A DNA stretch of 10,647 nt from Saprospiraceae bacterium (GTDB taxonomy: Bacteria > Bacteroidota > Bacteroidia > Chitinophagales > Saprospiraceae), in the NCBI GenBank assembly GCA_007128085.1, contig SKYC01000272.1, forward strand, positions 1-10,647, read 5' to 3'. Below the pieces are notes generated by a model. It searched no databases. It was not told the DNA's origin and saw only the letters and a list, made by a program, of their open reading frames with translations. Positions 6,323 through 10,647 of the stretch are shown piece by piece; positions within the stretch are counted from its first letter, which is position 1; every line of letters starts with the position of its first letter. The position numbers and the translations under genes are program-made.

Positions 6323-8194
6323 TTACTGAAGCAGTTCCAGATTTCTGTTCACAAACTTTTCCAACTCTTCTCCGGAGAGCATATTCTGATTGAGTCTGGC
6401 CAGGTCAAAGAGGGTTTGTACCAATTGCTTTTTCTTTTCGGGACTCCTCATTTTCAGCAATTTCTGAGAGAAGATGGGGTGGTTGGTATTGACCACCACA
6501 TTGGACATATCCCCCATTGAGGCATTCATGCCTTGCATGGCCTGCATTTCCTGCATTCTCCTCAAAAACTCCGGTCTCACGATAACCACCGGTTGCTCGC
6601 GCGGAGTCAGCGGTTTCAGTTCGAGCCGCAGACCACTTTTTTCTGTATCGATCTCACTTTCGAACAATTCCTTGAGTTTTTCCTCATCTTTTTCACTGAG
6701 GACCGAATCAATTTTTTCATCTTTATCGATGAGGTTATCGATGGTATCGGCATCCACTCTTTTAAACCGGAAGTCCTGGTTTTTGTGTTCCAGGTGTTGC
6801 ATAAAGTGATTGTCGATGACCTGATCCATGACCAGAACTTCGTAGCCCCGGTTGGTAGCGGAATTGATAAAAGACTTCTGCGCCTGTTCGTTAGAGGCGT
6901 AAAGAAGCGTCAACATATCGTTTTTGTCTTTCTGCTCCTGTTTGACAGCCTCTTTGTGTTCCTCCAGCGTGTAGTACTTGCCCTCTGTGTTTTTCAGGAG
7001 GACAAAAGACAAGGCCTTGTCGTAGAATTTTTCTTCGGTAATCATTCCGTATTTGACGAAAATCCCAAACTGATCCCATTTGGATTCAAACTCTTCCCGG
7101 CTGTCATTGAAGATTTCCCTGAGTTTTTCCGCCACTTTTTTGGTGATGTAGCCCGTGATTTTGCGCACATTCTGATCGGTTTGCAAATAGCTTCTGGATA
7201 CATTGAGCGGAATATCGGGAGAGTCGATGACACCGTGGAGGTGCATGAGAAATGGGGGCAGTATATTGCTCACCTCGTCGGTTACGTACACCTGGTTGCT
7301 GTAGAGTTTGATTTTGTTTTTTTCCGGCTCCACCATGGAATTTTCCAATCTGGGAAAATACAGTACTCCATTGAGGTTAAAGGGGTAGTCGATATTGAGG
7401 TGAATCCAGAACAAGGGTGGTTGAGCAAAGGGGTAGAGTTCTTTGTAAAAATTCTTGTAATCCTCGTCCTTGAGTTCGTTGGGATTCTTTTTCCAGAGTG
7501 GATTTGGGTTGTTGATGATGTTGTCGACTTCTCTGGTCACCGTTTTGGCGTCCTCTCCTTCACCAACCGTTTCCTGTTCTTCCCTCTTACCAAATCGGAT
7601 GGGGATGGGCAGAAATCCGCAGTATTTTTTGAGCAATCCCTCCAGTCTTTCTTTTTCGAGGTACTCTTCACCGTCTTCCCCTATGTGAAGAACGATGTCC
7701 GTCCCCCGGTCATCTTTCTCAGTTTTCTCCAAGGTGTAAGAAGGGTCGCCCGTACAACTCCATTCAACGGCATCCTCCTCTTCTCTGTAAGAGCGGCTGA
7801 TCACATCCACTTTTTTGGCCACCATGAAGGCGGAGTAAAAGCCCAGGCCAAAATGGCCGATGATACTGCTGTCCTCTTTGTATTTTTCTAAAAATTCTGA
7901 AGCACTTGAAAAAGCCACTTGATTGAGGTACTTTTTAATTTCCTCTGCCGACATACCAATACCCCGGTCTCTGATCGTAATGGTCTTGTCCTCTTTGGAT
8001 AGAATGACGTCAATGGTCAAATCGCCCAGTTCTCCTTTAAATTCGCCCTTATTGGACAGCACTCTCAGTTTATTGGTGGCGTCCACTGCATTGGAAACCA
8101 GCTCCCGCAAAAAGATTTCCTGTTCTGAATACAGGAATTTTTTTATGATGGGAAATATGTTTTCGGTTTGTACAGAAATGTTTCCTTTTTCCAT
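6323..8194 (-). CDS. htpG: Chaperone protein HtpG (bacterial Hsp90)
   Basis: A 623-residue full-length Hsp90, a cytoplasmic ATP-driven dimeric chaperone. The N-terminal GHKL ATPase shows ELVSNAVDAT (31-40, catalytic Glu31 and Mg-binding Asn35), DRGIGM (76-81, nucleotide-binding Asp76) and GHFGLGFYSAF (113-123, the ATP-lid glycine motif). The middle domain has LYSNQVYVTD (297-306) and NVSRSYLQ (331-338), where Arg334 matches the ATP-contacting arginine. The C-terminal dimerisation domain includes TNHPIF (570-575). A charged stretch (203-223) replaces the long eukaryotic linker. Between middle and end, residues 547-563 carry six methionines in 17 positions, probably the amphipathic client-binding helix-loop. 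ATG start at 8194 follows an A-rich leader. The gene is alone on its strand; a dyad and possible promoter lie 40-90 nt upstream. The stop codon is 10 nt from that of the convergent thiol-protein gene, with no room for a separate terminator. Confidence 0.98.
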   Translation of the reverse strand: MEKGNISVQTENIFPIIKKFLYSEQEIFLRELVSNAVDATNKLRVLSNKGEFKGELGDLTIDVILSKEDKTITIRDRGIGMSAEEIKKYLNQVAFSSASEFLEKYKEDSSIIGHFGLGFYSAFMVAKKVDVISRSYREEEDAVEWSCTGDPSYTLEKTEKDDRGTDIVLHIGEDGEEYLEKERLEGLLKKYCGFLPIPIRFGKREEQETVGEGEDAKTVTREVDNIINNPNPLWKKNPNELKDEDYKNFYKELYPFAQPPLFWIHLNIDYPFNLNGVLYFPRLENSMVEPEKNKIKLYSNQVYVTDEVSNILPPFLMHLHGVIDSPDIPLNVSRSYLQTDQNVRKITGYITKKVAEKLREIFNDSREEFESKWDQFGIFVKYGMITEEKFYDKALSFVLLKNTEGKYYTLEEHKEAVKQEQKDKNDMLTLLYASNEQAQKSFINSATNRGYEVLVMDQVIDNHFMQHLEHKNQDFRFKRVDADTIDNLIDKDEKIDSVLSEKDEEKLKELFESEIDTEKSGLRLELKPLTPREQPVVIVRPEFLRRMQEMQAMQGMNASMGDMSNVVVNTNHPIFSQKLLKMRSPEKKKQLVQTLFDLARLNQNMLSGEELEKFVNRNLELLQ

Positions 8195-8231
8195 GTTGAC
8201 TTTTTTTTGAGAAAATATTTCAATAACTGTT

Positions 8232-8261
8232 CCAAAGGCATTTTATCTGACAAATGGTCAA
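8232..8261 (-). promoter_or_regulatory. Possible htpG promoter
   Basis: Read on the minus strand, TTG (8261-8259) is followed after 18 nt by TGCCTTTG (8239-8232). This resembles the Bacteroidota -33 TTG / -7 TAnnTTTG promoter with one mismatch in the -7 box (TG for TA). It would place the transcript start near 8225 and give a leader of about 30 nt before the htpG ATG. The TTG lies inside the dyad at 8258-8281, as expected if a regulator controls it. The match is imperfect, so confidence is low. Confidence 0.32.
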
Positions 8262-8281
8262 TATTGTGCACAAAATATTGA
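8258..8281. repeat. Perfect inverted repeat upstream of htpG, candidate operator
   Basis: Arms TCAATATT (8258-8265) and AATATTGA (8274-8281) are perfect reverse complements around an 8-nt spacer GTGCACAA, itself containing the palindrome GTGCAC. A second small dyad, ATTGA-TAG-TCAAT (8277-8289), overlaps the right arm. The element lies 64-87 nt upstream of the htpG start codon and covers the -33 position of the proposed promoter. A dimeric repressor site is the simplest reading. It is not the CIRCE element (HrcA site) and matches no operator I recognise. Confidence 0.5.
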
Positions 8282-8372
8282 TAGTCAATGAGCTTATTGG
8301 TGACAAGTTCAGTAATAATGTCAGGCAGTAAAAAAAAACTGAAAAACAAATGGCGATTGTCTATAATATTTG

Positions 8373-8481
8373 GCAAGGTTTATGCAGTAAAAAGGGCATA
8401 CAGCTTTTGTATTTAGCAAACTTTTAATTAAGTTTCTGCTGATGAAGGCCGGTTCACTGGGGGGTAGAACCGGTCTTTTTT
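8373..8481 (+). ncRNA. Candidate small RNA ending in an intrinsic terminator
   Basis: A strong plus-strand terminator ends here, but no plus-strand gene lies upstream: htpG is on the minus strand and starts at 8194. The stretch before it can form another hairpin, with stem AAACTT (8418-8423) / AAGTTT (8430-8435) and loop TTAATT, extended by AGC (8415-8417) / GCT (8438-8440) across a CT bulge. Just before, AATATTTG (8365-8372) is one mismatch from the TAnnTTTG box and overlaps TATAAT (8362-8367). A transcript of about 100 nt is therefore possible. The 5' end is a guess, and no known RNA family (6S, tmRNA, RNase P, SRP) was recognised. Confidence 0.25.
8445..8481 (+). terminator. Rho-independent terminator, plus strand
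   Basis: An 11-bp stem (8445-8455 with 8467-8477) contains the core CCGGTTC / GAACCGG and one G-T pair, closes an 11-nt G-rich loop, and is followed by TTTTTT (8476-8481). There is no T tract on the minus-strand side, so it works only for rightward transcription. No plus-strand CDS precedes it within the window for more than 2 kb, so its substrate is either a small RNA or antisense transcription from the htpG region. Confidence 0.68.
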
Positions 8482-8620
8482 GTTTGTGAACCGCCTTCCT
8501 TTTCCACATTTTTCCTATATTTACTGTTGAGTTGCTTCGTAACGGGCTTGTGCTATTTGGAAAAAAGACAGCGCCGGGGTATTAAAACGCCGACACGGCC
8601 GTCACCTACTTTGGATATAA

Positions 8621-9463
8621 ATGGAAAAACAGGGGAGTGCAATGACAGAAAAAGGGACAATCAAGGCAAAGGCGATCATAAAACTTCGCACAGCAGTGCT
8701 AATTATTCTGTTGGCGTTGGCGGGTGATTCCGCTCAGGCGCAGGTGCAACACAATTTTTTCGGTGATGATTACCTCAGTTTTCGAGAAAACCACAACTGG
8801 ATTGCGAACAGCCGGATAGAAAAGTTGTATGTAGTAAAAGAAGAGTTGGAGACGAATGAACTGAAGGCGGTTGTGATTCACTACGATCACAATGGTTTGC
8901 CGGTTTTGGAACAAGTGGGTCGAGTCGACAGTGACTGGAGTCCGGGAGAAGAAATGGAACACTTGGCGGAGAGGCACTTTATGTACGTGATGGATGAGTT
9001 GTTCCTGAGACAGGAAATCACGAAAATTGAGCATCGAGGGGGATCCGCAGGAGATACCCTGAGTCGGAGTTTGCGTTTCATCAATTACTTCAACAGGGGG
9101 CAATACGAAACCCGAGACGGTCAGGTTTTTAAATTCGAGTTTGCTCCCGGAAGTAAAATAAGCAAGATAGAAATTCAAACCGGTGAAAACAACAAATTTC
9201 TCCACTTTGATTATCAAAACAGCCAATTGATTTCCGTGGCAGAAGAAAGGATCTTAAGTGGAGGCGATACCGTCCTGGTGAGGGTAGCAGAGTACGAATA
9301 CGATTACAGCCATCGCCCGTCGGAAATAGTGGTTCGAGCGGAAGACCAAATCAAGAGGACCGTGCTGAGATACGACCGCCATGCCTTTCCTGAAAGTGCT
9401 GAGATTTACAAAAACGATGAGCTCGTTCAAAAGCAGCGGTTCTTTTTTGTGCGCAAAGAATGA
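8621..9463 (+). CDS. Secreted protein of unknown function with YD-like beta-hairpin segments
   Basis: I do not recognise this family. The 280-residue product has a basic N-terminus (KAKAIIKLR, 15-23), a hydrophobic core (AVLIILLALAG, 25-35) and a likely signal-peptidase site AQA-Q (38-41), so it is exported. The mature part is beta-rich and charged, without cysteines or an obvious enzyme motif. Four segments share a Y/F-D-x-x-G/S-turn-strand look: VIHYDHNGLPVLEQ (85-98), LHFDYQNSQLISVAEE (194-209), YEYDYSHRPSEIVVRAE (225-241) and LRYDRHAFPESAEIY (249-263). These resemble single RHS/YD repeats common in Bacteroidota surface proteins, but are diverged. The start is uncertain: ATG at 8621 has an A/T-rich leader, while ATG at 8642 has GGGGAG upstream and gives a shorter, more usual signal peptide. 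It stands alone and converges on aroA (81 nt between stops, no clear terminator). A lipoprotein is excluded by the lack of a Cys at the cleavage site. Confidence 0.8.
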   Translation: MEKQGSAMTEKGTIKAKAIIKLRTAVLIILLALAGDSAQAQVQHNFFGDDYLSFRENHNWIANSRIEKLYVVKEELETNELKAVVIHYDHNGLPVLEQVGRVDSDWSPGEEMEHLAERHFMYVMDELFLRQEITKIEHRGGSAGDTLSRSLRFINYFNRGQYETRDGQVFKFEFAPGSKISKIEIQTGENNKFLHFDYQNSQLISVAEERILSGGDTVLVRVAEYEYDYSHRPSEIVVRAEDQIKRTVLRYDRHAFPESAEIYKNDELVQKQRFFFVRKE

Positions 9464-9544
9464 GTTATTTTTATCCCACCAATCGGAAAATCATCCGGGA
9501 GTAAATTAAGTATTTCCTTTTTTAATCGATTCCACCAACCGGGT

Positions 9545-10647
9545 TTACGGTCGATGATCGCTTTTTACATTGAGGCCAAAACCCGCTTTCTCCAGAGCGC
9601 GCCAAAAACCCGGGAAAGATTTGTTGACAACCTCCGGATTTTCGAGTACCACTTGATTTTTTTTACAGGCGAGCAGGCTCATAGCCATGGCAAATCGATG
9701 GTCGTCATAGGTGGGCATGCGGGTATTGTTGTTCAACCTCAAACGCTGTGGGGCATCGAAAAACAACTCATCTTCAGAACGGGTTTCGATCAGCTTCCCA
9801 CCGCAATTTACCACCCATTCTTTGAGCTTGTCTAATCGCCTCGTTTCTTTCAGGTTGAGATTGTAACAGCCGCTGAATCTGGCTTTGATGCCGGCCCGAA
9901 GACAGAAAAAGGTCATGGTTTGGGCGAGGTCTGGTTGAGCGGTGAAATCCAGCTCCAGGACCGTGCCCGAAAAATAGGAAGGCCTGTCTATCCAAACAGT
10001 GAGTCCCCTTTGACTAAATTCAGATAGCAGGCCCATGTTTTTGAACCAGCCCAGTACTTCGGCATCTCCCTGAAGATGGCTTTTTTCCAATCCCCTCAGG
10101 TGCAATTGGCCTTTACCCTCGAGGAGGGGCATACCCAAAAAGTAGGAGGCCGCGCTCCAGTCTCTTTCAAGTTTATCGGGGATATTGCGGTATTTTCCTT
10201 CCTCAACTCTGATGGTTTCGCCCTGTCGGGTGAAGATCGCTCCGCAATCCTTCATCAGTTGGAGGGTCATTTCTATATAGGGGCGTGAGAGTATTTTACC
10301 ATCCGGTATTATTTCCACGCCATGTTTCACATAAGGCGCGATCATGAGAAGGGCGGAGATAAACTGACTGCTGATGTCGGCCTGTATTTTTACAGGGGCG
10401 GTAGACTTTAGGGGGCGGCCTTCAACCAGTAGGGGTGGATATCCCTTTTCATTCAGATATTTTATTTTTGCGCCCAATTGCCTTAGGGCATCTACGAGGG
10501 GGGAAACGGGGCGTCGGTGCATGCGATCGCTTCCTCTGATTTCCCACTTTCCCGGCCGGAGGGCGGAGGCAGCCAGTAAAAACCGGAATGCAGTGCCGGC
10601 ATGCCCCACATCCAATTGGGGCGTAGGATGAGACAATCCCCCCAGCA
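9545..10647 (-). CDS. aroA: 3-phosphoshikimate 1-carboxyvinyltransferase (EPSP synthase), N-terminus beyond window edge
   Basis: Sixth enzyme of the shikimate pathway; transfers the enolpyruvyl group of PEP to shikimate-3-phosphate. The window encodes 366 codons (363 from a TTG at 10636, three more to the edge). Members have about 410-440 residues, so roughly 50-80 N-terminal residues, including the first Lys/Ser substrate-binding motif, are outside; the TTG at 10636 is not a real start. Motifs, counted from the TTG: HAGTAFRF (12-19), SDRMHRRPVSPLVDAL (36-51), DISSQFISALL (87-97, phosphate-binding Ser-Ser-Gln), DWSAASYFL (159-167), QPDLAQTM (234-241, near the catalytic Asp), LKETRRLDKL (262-271, catalytic KE-x-x-RL), YDDHRFAMAM (310-319) and NKSFPGFW (338-345). 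All visible catalytic residues are conserved. HAGTAFRF and DWSAASYFL differ slightly from the common DAGT and DYSAA forms but fit Bacteroidota enzymes. No frameshift. Confidence 0.96.
   Translation of the reverse strand, partial: LGGLSHPTPQLDVGHAGTAFRFLLAASALRPGKWEIRGSDRMHRRPVSPLVDALRQLGAKIKYLNEKGYPPLLVEGRPLKSTAPVKIQADISSQFISALLMIAPYVKHGVEIIPDGKILSRPYIEMTLQLMKDCGAIFTRQGETIRVEEGKYRNIPDKLERDWSAASYFLGMPLLEGKGQLHLRGLEKSHLQGDAEVLGWFKNMGLLSEFSQRGLTVWIDRPSYFSGTVLELDFTAQPDLAQTMTFFCLRAGIKARFSGCYNLNLKETRRLDKLKEWVVNCGGKLIETRSEDELFFDAPQRLRLNNNTRMPTYDDHRFAMAMSLLACKKNQVVLENPEVVNKSFPGFWRALEKAGFGLNVKSDHRP

Larger units (their letters stand above)
8195..8620. other. Intergenic region between divergent htpG and a secreted-protein gene (426 nt, no CDS)
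   Basis: AT-rich, without a convincing protein gene on either strand. It holds, from left to right: the A-rich htpG leader, a possible htpG promoter, a perfect dyad at 8258-8281, a repeated decamer GCAGTAAAAA (8325-8334 and 8384-8393), a TATAAT hexamer overlapping AATATTTG (8362-8372), a small hairpin (8415-8440), and a strong plus-strand terminator (8445-8481). To the right of the terminator only near-matches to the -7 box are visible, TATATTTA (8516-8523) and TACTTTG (8607-8613), either of which could serve the gene starting at 8621. The last 60 nt are more GC-rich. Confidence 0.7.

Noticed and set aside
6533..7891. Long open frame (452 codons) on the plus strand opposite htpG.
   Set aside because: It lies wholly within the well-supported htpG gene, is rich in Phe and Val as expected from the complement of Glu/Lys/Asp codons, and shows no recognisable domain.
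8143..8376. Minus-strand frame of 77 codons upstream of and overlapping the htpG start.
   Set aside because: It needs a TTG start, runs 52 nt into htpG in another frame and overlaps the dyad and proposed promoter. The translation is plausible-looking but unrecognised, and AT-rich intergenic DNA gives such frames easily. A homology search could reopen it.
9464..9544. Possible bidirectional terminator between the converging secreted-protein gene and aroA.
   Set aside because: Only a 4-bp CGGA/TCCG stem precedes the T-rich stretch, with about 20 nt between them, so no credible terminator can be drawn.

Overview
The window looks like ordinary housekeeping chromosome from a member of the Bacteroidota. 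The evidence is a mutY-ssb-gldE gene run (gldE is a gliding-motility gene of this phylum), Bacteroidota-type AroA and HtpG sequences, A-rich leaders instead of clear Shine-Dalgarno sites, and a TAnnTTTG-type promoter box. Base composition is moderate. A class or genus cannot be fixed from the sequence; a gliding marine or sludge lineage such as the Saprospiria would fit, but that is inference. No tRNA, rRNA, insertion sequence, prophage or CRISPR array was seen.

Left part (1-5423), all on the minus strand. Read in transcription order: a short-chain dehydrogenase, mutY (A/G-mismatch adenine glycosylase), ssb, gldE, then after a 177-nt gap a macrodomain protein and nicotinate phosphoribosyltransferase (pncB, cut by the left window edge). 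The first four genes are 24, 10 and 34 nt apart and look like one operon. The macrodomain gene and pncB overlap by 4 nt (GTGA), which suggests translational coupling of an ADP-ribose enzyme to an NAD-salvage enzyme.

Middle (5424-8194). A divergent intergenic region with a TAAATTTG promoter box leads into a plus-strand gene for an exported DsbA-fold thiol protein. This gene converges on htpG (Hsp90), with only 10 nt between the two stop codons.

Intergenic region 8195-8620 (426 nt) is the least explained part. It holds a perfect 8-bp-arm dyad that overlaps a possible htpG promoter. On the opposite strand it holds a strong intrinsic terminator with no gene in front of it, preceded by a second hairpin, so a small RNA gene is possible.

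Right part (8621-10647). A plus-strand secreted protein of unknown function, with YD-like beta-hairpin segments, converges on aroA (EPSP synthase, shikimate pathway), whose N-terminal part lies beyond the right edge. No clear new multi-gene system was found; the htpG upstream region and the macrodomain-pncB pair deserve most attention.
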